DNA of 64,000 bases, taken from the NCBI GenBank assembly GCA_022376515.1, contig WTXI01000189.1, positions 1 through 64,000 on the forward strand, in the 5' to 3' direction. Below the pieces are notes generated by a model. It saw only the letters and a program-made list of their open reading frames with translations. It did no database searches and was not told where the DNA came from. This DNA comes from Lactifluus volemus (lineage: Eukaryota > Basidiomycota > Agaricomycetes > Russulales > Russulaceae). A program made the position numbers and the translations under genes. Position 1 is the first letter of the stretch; each line of letters opens with the position of its first letter. Positions 1-15,044 of this stretch are shown one piece after another.

Positions 1-2021
1 ACCCACTACTAATAGGGGCCAGACTCTCATATCAGTCCTGAAGTGTGTGGATGTTGTGTGGAGGCCCAAACTCACTGAGTTGGACAGTCCTGTAGAAGAA
101 GGGCCATGGCCTGTAGACAGCAAAAAGAAAAAAGGGAAAGTGTTCCAAGAGGGTGAGAATCTGATTAGCTACAGTAAACACATTTAAAGCTGATGATAAA
201 ATCCAGATAAGATCAGATAAGTGATCGATAAGCGGTTTTTGGCATTACCACGATGAGAAAAGTTACGTGCTTTGGGGTAATATATGGTGCGCAAGCCTTA
301 TAGGTGTGCTAAACTGCGAAAGTGCTTGCTGCAATTTACATACGCATACGGTATGCATGCACCCTTTATGCCCATACGTGACGCGGCCAAGTGACGAACC
401 GAAAAAAGGATTCAAAGTCACGATATTCGCTCTCTGATCAGCTACGAGAATCCACATGGAGTGTGAATGGGGGAACCAAGTCGGGCGTAGGGCCAAACTC
501 AGCCTCACGAATAAACCGGGCAGAGGGGTTTAGACCGATGGTTGTGGGCACAAGGGTCGCCAAAACGATCCTGGCGAAACTCCATACGGATATGGATGGT
601 TACACGCACGATTGGAACAACGAGAAATGCAAGAGCGAGCGAGACGTTGAGCCGGTTGTCAGCGATTCACTTGATATGGGTGCTCTGTACAAGCATGTAC
701 CGAGAGGCGGAGCCAGAAGCACCACGCCAGTGCGCAACGCTGACGAGATGTACAGTCAGTGTCCACACATAACCCTTGTCCCAGCCCCGACCGCCTCGCC
801 CGCCTTTCAACAAGTTTCCGAGGCGAATACAAACATACCCTCCTCTCGCTTTTATGGCGATCTGGACATTTCATGGTTGGAGTAAGGTATGCCTCGGGGC
901 CCCGAGGCTCGACCCAGGTGTAGATGCTCGAGCGAGCAATGAGTCGGGGTTTTGAACAAAGGCCATAGTAGAAATTCGGCCTCGATAGATGATGGAGGGT
1001 ACGGAGCCAAAGGCTCTGTATGGTTAGAGTAGTTGATGCAAAGGGACTATCCTTGGTGGTAGACACCCCTACCCCTCTCGGGGATACATACCACTGTACC
1101 CCCCTCTGTACACCAAATAAATAAGCCTTTGCCTCTGGGCTCATTTTCCAACATCATCCTCTGTTCTGTATATACCTGTGTGTTGATTATGTCGGCCCAA
1201 ATTCGGGGCTCTCAACTTTATTCAACTTTATCAAGAGCCTGATCTACATTCAGCTTCCGTTCCTATCATAGTTGTCGATCGATTACAACTATCGTACTCA
1301 TACACAGAAGCGTACGTACAACTGTACTGACTTTACAAGACGTATCAGTTACCTGCCAGAGTTTTACCTTTCCCTCCACCAGGGTATAAGTCCATGTGTC
1401 ATCGACTGGTTGGCAGTTTGTTACGGCACTGCCACAGAGGGCCAAGGTGCCCTGGAATGCTGTGCGATGGTGAATGATAGGAAAGAACTAAGGTACAGTT
1501 ACACCCATTGGCAAAAAGTTCCTACAGTATTCTTTTTCTCAACTTTACACATACAAAAAAAACGACAACCAACCCAAACTATTGCGTACAACCACAAAAA
1601 GTCACTGTCCCAAAATAAGAGATAGAACAGAAGAATTGCTACAGAAAATGGGAATGGGATGGATGGATGGTCTCGACCGGGTCGCGCGCACAAACCCAGC
1701 TATGCGCAGGTTCGGGAGACATTAGACGTGAGGTATCTGTGTGAGGTGTGTACAATGTCGTTATGCTTGGTGATTCATATGAATGTGTGTATCCGGCGTG
1801 AAATCAATAGAGAAGTACCAGCCTCGATCAAGAGGGGGAACAAAAAAGGTGAGGAGAACCTGCACGTGCACAATCAAACGAAGAGCGTCTGTGTAAGTGT
1901 GTGAAGGGTGAGACGATCCAAGCAGTCAGTCCTTACCAACCTCGGATATAAAAAAGGTGATGTATAAAAAGAAGAGAAAAGATAGACGTGTGCAAATGAT
2001 ACGACAACCTACCACGCACTA
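1..2021. other. No supportable gene; possible repeat remnant
   Basis: Open frames occur on both strands (for example 391-885 + and 659-1144 -), but they overlap antisense, lack a recognisable domain, and show no convincing promoter or intron pattern. Around 1070-1250 the sequence has the look of a repeat or LTR edge, which I cannot confirm without a second copy. A perfect 18-bp palindrome lies at 891-908. The stretch 1560-2021 is A-rich and probably includes 3' flanking DNA of the minus-strand gene that ends at 2022. Confidence 0.4.
891..908. repeat. Perfect 18-bp palindrome
   Basis: GCCTCGGGGCCCCGAGGC reads the same on both strands and could form a hairpin or cruciform. It sits just after the end of an open frame that I do not believe is a gene. 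No function is claimed. Confidence 0.7.
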
Positions 2022-4582
2022 TCACTTGGTCGTGTTCCGCCGCCAGGGCAACCGGCTCTTCAAACTGAAAAGGCCAGATGAAACACTCAACGGCGACAGG
2101 GGCGCGCCGTCTTCGCGCACTTGAGGCTTGCCGGTCACGTTAGGCGTCCTGGCCATACTCTGCAACGGCGATGGAGGATACTCGACGCCATCCGGCACAG
2201 GCGCAGCCTGGTACCGGGGCGCACCGCGCGCATACGCGCGGGCGGTAGAGTGGTGCAACTCGTCCGTGCTCGAGCCGGGGCCATAAACGGGCGCGGGGAC
2301 GAAACCGGGCGGAAGATCTGCAAGTTCGGGTAGCGGAGTCAGTGGATCTTCTTCCTCTTGCTCCCGTAGTTTGTTGCGCGAGACGAAGGTGTCCACCCTC
2401 GGTGTGGGCAGCGGGCGTGCGCCAATAGCGTGTTCGGGACTGAGCAAGCCCGGCTGGCCCTGTCTGACATTACCGGAGGAGGGAGGGGAATAGTCGGGTG
2501 ACTGGGTAACGAAGGGGCATCAATGCGGGGGGCCGCGGTTAGGGGAGGACACGCACGGGAGGCTCGACGGAGATGCCGATGACACCGCTCGATTGCGTGC
2601 GCGAACGTTGCGGCCGGTTTCGCTCAGACACCGCTTGAAGAGGCGCGTCATCATCGTTTATTACTCGAAGCGGCGCCACGAACACGGGTGGTTGCGGCTG
2701 AGGTGGCGGGCCGATGAGCTGCTCTGCAGCCTGGGCGAGCGGTGCGGGCATAACAACGTTGCGTGGTCGGGGTGGAGCCCTGCGTGAAGGCTGTGTCTGC
2801 ACGGTTCACCGTTATAAGCGAAGAGGCGGATACGGACGGACACTTGGCACTTACTCTGCTGTATGGACCGCGACTGCGCTGCAACGGCGGATCGGGGGCA
2901 ATCGATTGGCGTGGAATGGGCACCGTCGGGGCGTCAACATACTCCAGCTCTTCTTCTTCTGCAGGCGTGGGACCGATGTTGTTAACTGGTACATCGACCG
3001 GGGCAAGGATATCAAACTCGGAGAGGTGCGTCGAAGCGCGGGAGTGATTAGACGCGATCTTGGCGATACGCTGTGGTGGCGCGTAGGGGCGCCCATGGCT
3101 GGCTGGACCAAGATCTGGGGGTGGAGGGGGTGGAAGGGGCGCATTGGCGTAGTCGCGGATTCGGATCGCGGGCCCAAGGTCGGGCGGGGGAGGTGTGACT
3201 GCATACGCATGGTCGCGGCTCCGAGAAGATTTAGGGGTTCGGGATCGCACAGGGGGTCCGAGATCGGGCGGAGGCGGTGTCACATAAACGTACCCTGGGC
3301 TGTGGGAATGGTCTGGGGGAGGAGGGACGACAGTAGGGCTGCCATCTTCTGGGGTCGAGGCAATGGCATACGGTCCCTCTGGGACGCGAACGAGCTCTGT
3401 CAATTCGTGGGGAGGGGGGAGGAAGATGGATAGGCGACCGTCGCCTGCGGCATCTTGCGCACGCGGAATCCAGTTATCTGGCGGGATCTGAACGGGAGTG
3501 TGGTGTACACGTGTGGGACTCGGTGATGTAGGTAAAGGTAGGGGGATAGATGACGCAGCAGAGGCGGGCACGGGGATGGGTTGAATGATCGAAGGCGTTG
3601 AATCGTCATGTGGTGTGTAAGGGCGTGAACGGGCAGGTTCAAGCGCGGGAGTACCCACGCGTGAGCGAGATCGTGATTGTTGGCGTGAACGTGAAGGTCG
3701 AGGAATGTCGTATTGTTGTTGTTGTACTAATTGTTCTTCGGGCGAACGGTTATGCCGTCGGCGAAGAGTGGCGTTGGAGAGATTATTAGACGGCTCTAGG
3801 CCGTGGTGGTAGGGTATGGACCGTATAGGCGCCTGTGCCAGCGGCGCAATGTCGGGGTTGAGTCGATTTGCATTTCTCGTTCTTGGATCGGGGTTGAACA
3901 TGTGCGGGTGAGATGGAAGGGGGGAGAGAACGTACCCTGTGATAGGACGAGAGGGTGAATCGTCGTCTGGTGGTAAGTCGTCAGATGAGCTCTGCTCTAG
4001 CGGTTCTTGGTATCGTCTCGATCGTGAGCGGGGGTCATTCTCATCAGAGAGTCGAGTTCCGGCTTGGTTCTCTTTGTCCGCTTCTCTGCGGCCAAGGAGC
4101 ATGCCTTGGCGCAAACCCTCGTGCCAGCCCTGCTCCTTCCCTTGTTCTCGTGCGGTTTCGATCGCTCGATCCTCCTGGAGTTTGCGTGTGACGGTACGTG
4201 CGCGTGCGGCGTCTTGCTCAGCATCATGCCTGCGGGATTCAAGACCATCGAGCATCTCCTGGGCACGAAATATCTCGCGCTGTGCCTGTTCGAGCTGTAG
4301 TTTGTACAAGGCGAGCTCTGAACGAGCAGCGGCAGCGTCTGCATCTGCCTGGGCGCGGGCATCAGTTGCGGCGCGGGCACGGACGAGACACTCTGTGGCA
4401 CGATGTTCTGCATCAGTGGCACGTCGGGACTCTTCGTCAAGCTTTGCAAAAGTGAGCTTAAGAAGCTGATGGACTTGATTAGTATCACGCTCCTTACGAG
4501 CGAGAACGTGTGCTAAGACGCGACGGCTAGATGCATAGGAATGTGTACCCCTGTCATCAGAGGAAGGAGGAGAGGAGGACAT
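2022..4582 (-). CDS. Coiled-coil, proline-rich protein (unknown function)
   Basis: Three-exon model on the minus strand: 4582-2855, 2796-2557 and 2459-2022. Donors are GTAAGT and GTGCGT, both introns are phase 0, and the total is 802 codons. Residues about 25-165 are rich in Ala, Glu, Arg and Gln with heptad-like spacing, which predicts a coiled coil. The rest is low-complexity Pro/Ser/Arg sequence predicted to be disordered, with three spaced copies of a (P)PPPPDLGP motif in the second half and an RS-rich patch near residue 300. No enzymatic motif is visible and I do not recognise the family. The start shares a 128-bp divergent promoter with the SRPK gene. The second intron is the least certain; without it the middle exon stops after VRVLP. 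Confidence 0.7.
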
Positions 4583-6995
<2,413 letters not shown>

Positions 6996-8308
6996 GCGTA
7001 TCAATGTACCACCCTTTTTTTTGTATATACCTTGCTTTAATTCGAATCCGTGCAGGCATTCAAGGTGCTATTTGATGGGGCGAGGGGGCAATCTCCGATG
7101 ACTACGTATTTTCTTTCTGTATTGTGATGTAGAAGTTTTTTTTTCCCCACTTCATTTTCTTGCGGAGCAGTGCATTAACAAACCTTCATCTTGTATATCA
7201 CTATTGTGACCGAGAGTGGCTTCTTTTTTTTTTTTTCTTTCTAAATTCCACATTTATTTCACTCAAACGGCAGTAGCATTTTTTTGTCTTTACCCCCATT
7301 TAGTACATACCAAGCAAGCTATAGCCAGGGCTGCTAGGCCATGACGAGGTGTAAGAAAACTGCAATAGGAGAATGACAATGGCATGTGATTGCCTCATGA
7401 CCAACCTCAGACTAGCGAGGTTCAAAAGTCAGCTTGGGCCTATGTGTCGAGTAACCATCCCCAGACCCTCGCGCGGCCAACCTTCAGCTGGTACTGATAC
7501 CCTTACGCCACAAGAGTGACATCCTGTCTGCATGATCTACCTAAAAGCACATTCACGAGTGGTGATGCTGTCGAACAATCCGCTCGCGCGTTGCTTTTCT
7601 CTTGGACCGACACACCGTAAGCGATTCAGACTCCGCCGGGTCCGAGTTACTACGTTACAGTACAGTACACCACCCACACCCAAGCCACAAATGCTAGCAG
7701 CGCCCTCTCTGAATATGATCCTCTTTTTTACAACTTGCGCCGCTCTTTGTCTGCTTTAGAATCTTGTCGTCGGTTGAACGAACGTTCTGCGTCGTGGTGG
7801 CGTTGTTCATGGACAGACCGGGATTCTCGGCCACATTACCGCTCGCCACTGTGGCGAGCGTGCGCAGATACCTGGGAGTGGCACGTCGTCCTTCATCCTC
7901 CAGTGTCTTGCGTGCTATGGCCATGAAGATAGCTCCGACCACACTTTTTCTGTTCAGTCCTCAAATAGATTGTGGCTTTCCGCAATGTTTCTATAACTAT
8001 CAACACACCCCCTCCCCCCTCGGCGTGTTTGTTTCCCTTCTCGTTCTACCTCCCGCGTTTTCCATTTAGCATGAATTACATCGTGGCTGCTCGGCATCGT
8101 CATCCTATCGCCGCTGCCCTCGTCGTGAGGAGTTTTCATCCCTTTTCGGTTCAGAGTTTGAGCTGACACCACCCACGGTTAGGACAGCGCTTTCACCTTC
8201 TGCGCTAATCGCCCGCTGCTCGTTGTCCACTTCCTCATCTTGTCATTGCAAGCTCTCTTTCTGTTCACAGTCCCTCTCTGCTTCCTCGCGTACCACAGCC
8301 ACATTTAC
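6996..8308. other. Intergenic between the two kinase genes
   Basis: This stretch holds the SRPK 3' region with T-runs near 7013-7023, 7137-7143 and 7222-7236 and the 5' region of the next kinase. A short minus-strand open frame at 7694-7942 has reasonable composition but no upstream exon, domain or promoter that I can support. CT-rich DNA from about 7960 to 8300 probably belongs to the promoter and 5' UTR of the downstream kinase. Confidence 0.5.
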
Positions 8309-9851
8309 ATGCAGACGACATTCATTCCGTCTCGGTCTATTCCTGTTCCCCTCCCCTTGGTTCCCCGCCGGTCTGCGGACACTACGTTGGTCTCCCCCAA
8401 TGAGCGCGAGTGCGACGTCGATCCTCACACTCGGTCTTTAATGACTCGTTCCGCATACAAATTTCGTATTCCTCGGTCGGTACCATACTACCGCCCGCTG
8501 TGCCCCCAAAGTCCGTTGCTCTATGACGGCGAGTGGGAGTACCGTGTTGAGGGCCTCATCGGCTCGGGCACGTTTGGACGCGTCGCGCTCGCCACCGTCA
8601 TGGATACATCGCCTCCCGTGCGCGTCGCGATCAAGGTGTTCAGCAAGGAGAGGCTCCGCAGAGGACTTACACCGCCTGGGATGTTAGAGAACGAGCAGGG
8701 GATCTTGCTCGAGAACGCGAAATATAAAACCAGGTGGCTCGTGCAATTGATAAGTGCGTTCACGGATCCCTGGAATTACTACTTGGTCATGGTAAGACGC
8801 GTTTGCCCCTGTGCGTGTCTCTGCATCCATTCAACTCCTCTCGTTGCGCAGGATTACTACCCAAACACCCTTGCGGGCGTAATGTTTAGCTATGGAAACT
8901 GGCTTCCGGATAACATCCTCCGTCGTTGGGTTGAGGAGCTCGTAGGTCCCCCACCAACCCTAGCTACCTCCGATCTGATTGCGAACGTCACAATTTAAAA
9001 TAGGCTATCGCCATGTCGGAACTCTACGGCCAGGGCATCGTTCACTGTGACCTGAAGCCAGGAAACATTCTCGTCACGGCAGACGGCCATCTTGCGATTG
9101 CCGATTTTGGGATGTCCGTATCCACGGATGAACGCAAGCCTCTTGATCAATGCGTCTTCTTTGCCTACGGCGGAACATACGCATATCAGGCCCCCGAACT
9201 TCTTATCGCACACGACAAGGCAGAAATTACATGTGCGGTGGATATGTGGTCATTTGGGACCATCATTTACGAGATGTACACAGGAAAGGTGCGTCCGTGG
9301 GGCCAGTTTTTCGTCAGGTGGCTGACGTGAGGCGTGTTCATTTAGCGACTGTTCTCGGTAGATCCCAGTGTCGTAAGGAACGAGGTTTGGTGCTGGGATA
9401 TACCCAAAATCGTCCGCGAGAATATCGATGACGAGCTGGCGCAGGAGTTGGTTATCAAGGTCTGTGTGACTTCTCCATGCTCGTGCGAATGGCGGATCCT
9501 TGACCATTCATTTCTAGTTACTCGATGTAGACGAACGCACTCGTTTAAAAATGAGTGGATTGATGAAGCTACCGTACTTTGCCAAGACGTGAGTTTTTCA
9601 TACGGCCTTTCCTCTAGCGATGATTGGTCTCAACAGTTTCTATTTTCTAGGAACGTGCTAGAGATATTCAGAAAGACAAGCTTTGGTGAGTGCCCCTGAC
9701 ATTGATCACTCAAAGTCGCATCGCTGATTGGCTTGCAGTCAAGATAGAGGCCTCTGAGCCGAGTTCTTTATCTTGGAGAGATGCACTCAAGTTTCACAGG
9801 CCCACTGCTGTGGGACTGGTGGGTAGTCGGAACTACAGCTATTCGCATTAA
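8309..9851 (+). CDS. Serine/threonine protein kinase
   Basis: Seven exons: 8309-8791, 8852-8941, 9004-9288, 9346-9459, 9518-9588, 9651-9685 and 9739-9851, 397 codons in frame. Motifs in order are GSGTFGRV (85-92), VAIK (K109), HCDLKPGN (about 205-212), DFG (about 225-227), APE (YQAPELL) and DMWSFG. The catalytic loop reads HCD rather than HRD, so it is a non-RD kinase that may not depend on activation-loop phosphorylation. The fold looks AGC/CAMK-like, but I cannot name the subfamily. The ATG at 8309 was chosen as the first ATG in an open frame; a second one at 8441 would remove 44 disordered residues and leave the domain whole. The two small exons at 9518-9685 are the least certain. Confidence 0.85.
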
Positions 9852-12800
9852 ATCACATCAAATTCACAAACGCCTCGAATTTACCGAGTGTCGTTATTCT
9901 TGTTGATCAAGAATTCTATACTCACCCGTTGGGCTTATGTTCTGTTTAATAAAAGGACAACATATTTATTTATTTTGTGACGGACTGTCTGTCGTTCTTG
10001 TTCATAGCTTTCTTGTCGTTCACATTCAAATTCATACATTTTCAGTTGTAATTTTTACTTTCTGACACCACATTATATCTATATACAGCACCATTTATCG
10101 ATGCGATCTGATAGATGCGAACAACGTTACTAGCAACAATCCCGCGCTAGTGTCAACGTAGGTCCCTACTCGTGCTACTGTGCTGGCCAGTTGATAACGA
10201 GTGACACCGCAACCAGGGTCAGAATCTGGAAATTTCAACATTTAGGCTCTATCCATCAAGGACGACTATCATATCATGATGATCAATGTCTGCCGCCTTC
10301 CATCTTCTTGAGCCATTAAATGCTGTGTTTATTGTGCCAGTGGTAGTAGTAACCCGTGATAACCAGGGGCCACTGCACAGTGGCAGTGGGCGCACGGCGC
10401 ACTGATGCAAAATTCCTTCCCATCGAACTCCAACTTCCGAAAATTTTTTTGGGGGGGGGATCAGGAGACAGGCACTTATTACCAGGGACAGCCACATTAT
10501 TAAAAAAGCAACAGCCACTTTGTATAGCCCCGGGCCGGCACTTCGCCACTTGTGCTGATAAGCACATATATATCATACGTCACGTGGGGACGCCAGAAAG
10601 AAGAAGTGGTGATGTTGGGGTCCAAAGATGTTTTTCACTCTGGGAGAGGGCCTGCAAGTGGGGCTCGACTATGTTGTTGAAACAATGAGTTTTTTGTGTG
10701 CTCGAATAGTAGCAGAGAAGTGCCGCGAAACGGAGCTCGGACAACCACATCCGAGTGCTGGTACGTGTTACGTCCCCTCATCCACCGGGCCGGGCCGAAT
10801 CTTCAACGCCAGAAGAAAAAAAGCTCTACAGTACTGTACTTGTCTTCTTAGTGCGGACCGGTCGTCTGAGTCCTACTGGGGTGGTTATTTTTATGTTCGC
10901 GTTCCGTCCCAAGTCCGGGATCTCACGCTGTCGTCAGTTTCGTAGATTATAGATTATTGGCGACGCATGTTTCGTGATTACTGTTGCGCTCCTTTCACAC
11001 AGGTCCACTAGTAGCGATCCATAGAGCACCTTTTTCAGGCTCTCACTAGATCTCACTCCTCATCTCTTATGCTTGCGTCGGCCCCGTTGCAGTCAAAAGT
11101 AAAACATTTGGCGGGGTGAGTGCTTCGATCTTCAGCACATGCCACGTCAGTCAGAGTCAAATGGGAACGGTATGATACATCTAAAGACTTTGATGTACAC
11201 TACAGTAAATGACGTTTCTTCGGCCGTAATACTCCGTGTGCTCACTACTGACTATTTGCAGAACAAGAGCACTGAAACCATCCGCATACGGTCAAGTACG
11301 TGTAGCCTTTCACTGGCACATCTTCCTAGTTCTGTCATCTTTGACCCTGCACAACGCTTACGCATCGTCCGGAGCTAGCGTTGTTTCAAGTTCATAGGCG
11401 CACGTCACTTGCGATTTGCGTTCTTCCCCACAGGTACAGTAGGTTTTCCCTCGGATCAACTTCCGTTTTTCGCTAATGGGCACGACTTGTTACGTCTTCA
11501 ATGGGCGCTGTACAACCTCGACCCTGAGATGTTTGTCCCCAAGGCTCTCAGGCTCCCATTTGGTATCACAACGCCTTAGTTCAGCCATGTGGGCTTCTTC
11601 GATATCGCCGCGACAGTCTTGAAGCCTGGCCCAGGGGTTGTGTAGAACGGCCCCGGGACAACGATCGAGGCCGCCAGCAAGCCCAATATCAGCTTCTTTG
11701 ACTCACTCTTGTATTCTACTTGCGCGAGTGTCTTGCTTACAATACGAACGATGCTTGTCCCAATATAGGGTGCCGGGAGCCTGGCCAAAGTCTATTTTCA
11801 TTCTCTGGCCTGTCCGTCATTGATTTCCTGGCCCCGGTATACCTAACTGTCAGCTCACTGTCGTTGAGAATTCTGTGGTTACGCCCTCTCATCAGCGCAA
11901 ATTATTATAGTCAAAGGGTTACACCACATCAGGGCGCGAATAATGCACGAGGCCACTACGTGGAACGATATGGATATGTGGTGTGTCCCTTGCTCCATGG
12001 CCCGAGACGGATTGCCGTATGCAACTGTGCCATCCTTTCGGCTCACTGTATCTCCATACGATCTCGTGATACAGTTAATTATGGCTGTGCTTTGTTGCAT
12101 TACGACACCGCATCCATCTAGTGAACTGATGTGGCTCGTTGCGGACCCTCATTCAGTCGTCGACTACAAGCCTACAGCAAAACATCGCGCAGTAGCATAC
12201 TAGCACGCATGAGCCCCACACTGTCTATAGTGACACGCTACCAAGAAATATAGGCCATCTCCAGACAAGGAAAGCCATACTTGGAACATCTGGGTGCAGG
12301 CACTGGCACTCCGAGGCTCGCCGAGTCGCCCATAGTAGTAGTCTCAAGATACAGCTTCGAATTCGAATGGTACGAAGGGTCTTTCGCTCGGACCTCGCGG
12401 AACTCCAAGGCGACCTCATGGCTAAGATGCGGTGCCATCATGGATACCCCTTTATCCCGGACAAAGTTGGTGTTAGGCTACGTTCTTTGAACGGGCGCTT
12501 ACAGTGCGTCTCGCCCCTGGACCAAAACTGTTGAAAACTTCAATTCCAGGCACTCTTGTCTAGGAAGATTGGCGAACACGGCCGTTCGTAGCCTGGGCTT
12601 ACCATCTCAATCTAGGATTGACTCGGCGATCTATGGGCAGAATTGCCCCGGACTTGCACCGGACTTTGTACGTGTTTATCACGTGCCACGTTGCGCTGTG
12701 CTGGCACTGTAACTCGATGGCACCCCAATGACACGATCCGGCCAGTGCTTTGAATCGATTCGACAGCCTATCGATCTCACCAAGCCCGATGCCGTGTCGA

Positions 12801-12950
12801 TGCGCCTTTAATGAGCGGTGTATTTACTTGGTGCCCAAAGAGCCAGAGGTGGCATGTAAGGTATGTTGCCTCTAAAGGTGCTGGCCACCCCGTATTTAAA
12901 CGACAAAATGAATACCAACTTACACAATTTTCTTACTCTTAGCCGTAATT
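9852..12950. other. Gene-poor stretch
   Basis: Apart from the 3' flank of the kinase, nothing here is supported as a gene. Open frames are short, overlap on both strands and lack domains. A G-tract lies at about 10448-10459. Composition is AT-richer than in the neighbouring genes, as expected for decayed intergenic DNA. Confidence 0.5.
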
Positions 12951-13397
12951 ATGGGTTCCCCGGGTCAGCCGCTTTGCAACCATTCTTCGAGTAAGTGTGA
13001 TGCTCTTCTGATTTATGACCAATACGACTGATCTTCTTCCCAGACCGGAGACGTCACGGTGGTGAGAGGAAAGACCCAAAAACGACTCTTGCTGGCCATG
13101 TGAGGCCTAGCATTGCAACGACAGAACCCGCAATTGCACCAACGGTGGCGAGAGAAGCTCAAAGTGGTCATCCACCGTTCGTGACACGATCTACGGCCCC
13201 GCCAACCAGACCAAACCATGTGAGCGTGCATGCAGACTCACGGCCCTCGCCGTGTTATACGGACGCCACAGGTGAGATCTACACCGACAAATTCTCATGT
13301 GAGAAAAAGCTAACGACGGAAATTGACCGTAGCTGTGGTATACCTTCGAGCTGGGGTTGTGTGCCTGGATACTTGCGTAGTAATTATAAAACCTTAG
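12951..13397 (+). CDS. Possible small three-exon gene (110 aa)
   Basis: A tentative model joins 12951-12990, 13044-13271 and 13333-13397 with donors GTAAGT and GTGAGA and acceptors CAG and TAG, giving 111 codons in frame. A TATA-like tatttaaa lies about 55 bp upstream. The product is rich in Thr, Pro, Arg and His with a hydrophobic tail (VVYLRAGVVCLDTCVVIIKP) and has no recognised domain. It could equally be chance; the support is the good splice sites and preserved frame only. Confidence 0.3.
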
Positions 13398-15044
13398 ATG
13401 GTGTACTAAATATTCCCGTTCCATGTCCTTCAAGTTTGGCATATGGCATCTCTTCGTGATAGTGCTTCAGGGATAGAATGGGGGTTTCATTGCCGAATCA
13501 CCGTCAAAGGGAAGTGAGACGTGTGAGTATACAGATACCGTGCAAAGAATACAGTCCATTTCTCGGAGTTCGTCCAAGTCAATCAGCGATGCATCGCCCA
13601 AATACGTCTTGAATTTTTCTGTGGAGAGAATGTCAGGGTTTTACTCATTCAACACTTCTTGCGGCGCATTTGGCCTCGTTGAGTATTGTGATGATGCATT
13701 CAAAACTCGAGGAGTCCAAATCCAGGATTTACTAGAGGTGATCCAAAAGAATTTCATGAAGAACGCGACTTTACGCAGCCACGGCCTGTGGAATGGGGGT
13801 GGTGCCATCGAGGAAGGTATTTTGGAGCCGGGTGTCACGGATCAACCTATCAACGCTCCTCCATTAAAGTTTTCATGGGCTTCCGCAGGAGAAGATCCGG
13901 AAAGGTTCATAAACTGTATTCTCGTTTACCCGTCTCTATACTGGATTTCTGGGGGGTTGTCAAGGCACTTGGATTCACGGGTTCCTTTCAAATGTGTGGC
14001 TCTTCAAGGAGATCGAAGACAACCGATGATCAGAAAATGAGTAGTACGTGCCCCAAAACTTACAGCTCCGTTAGAGGGCCTCTATGAATTCATCGTTTTT
14101 TTTTGGCTTGAGACGGGCAGGCAGTTATCCCTTTTGTTAAATATGGAACATCGGAAGGTTCGATTTTTGAGTTTTGCCGGTGGTCATGATGACCACCCTC
14201 AAGTGATGCGGCGCTTAGACGGTCGCCATGTTGCGTCATTGACGGATCTAATCTGCGAATAAAGATAGCTCGTTTCAGTTTTTAAAGAATTTTGGGCGTA
14301 GATCCGGCCAAACGTGATCCCATCAAACATATTTAGCGGCAATATGCCCTCATCTCATTCTTGGGTTTCCTTTTATCTTTCTAGAATAAATCATGTATGA
14401 TTGAATCAATGAAATGCCCCGCTAAAGTGAACTCAAGGCCGCTGTGCTAGAACATGTGTACCCAATGCTGAGGCCGCGTGATGTCCATAGGACTAGGCGA
14501 TCCCCCACGAACGGGCGGCCAGCCCCTGAAGAAGGGGCCAGAATCAAGGAAGGTTCATCAGGTGAGGTGACATGGAACGGTACTCGTTCGGAGAAAATAC
14601 ACTTCGAAATGGAATGACGTCACCTTGTAAGCGCCGACAAACTCGGAATATTGAAACCGACGGGTGACTATGACTATAGTTGCATTAAAGAGAAGAGCAG
14701 GAGATAAAAAATCGATGTACAGCAAAGGAAGAATAAACCGAGAGTTAAAAACAGATCTTGTAAAGTGGTGCATGAGAAGATGTCGTGCTGTTTTGTACAA
14801 CAATAAACCAACAAGGAGTGGGAAACAACGATCGAGCGAGAGCTTTGATTGGTTGGGAAGGATGCGGTAGTCTAATGCAGGAGTTTTCGTGTAGAGTAGT
14901 GGAGACGGTATGCAATACAAGAGCAAGTTAAGAAAAGTGATGGTGGGGGCAGGGGGGGATTATGGAAGCCTAGACGAGTCGTTATGATGTACAGCAGGCA
15001 CCTGTCCTGGAAAGATATTCTCATGCTTACACCGCCATTCATCC
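13398..15044. other. Unassigned stretch with one 166-codon open frame
   Basis: The open frame at 13540-14040 (+) starts with an ATG-free context typical of a fragment and encodes no motif that I recognise. Neighbouring frames continue similar-looking protein sequence near 13900-14040, which suggests a decayed gene rather than an intact one. From 14100 to 15044 I see only AT-rich intergenic DNA. Confidence 0.35.

Noticed and set aside
659..1144. 161-codon minus-strand frame
   Set aside because: It overlaps an equally long plus-strand frame, shows no domain, and has no promoter or intron support.
2714..3433. 239-codon plus-strand frame
   Set aside because: Shadow of the proline-rich coding exon on the minus strand; GC-rich low-complexity DNA yields long antisense frames.
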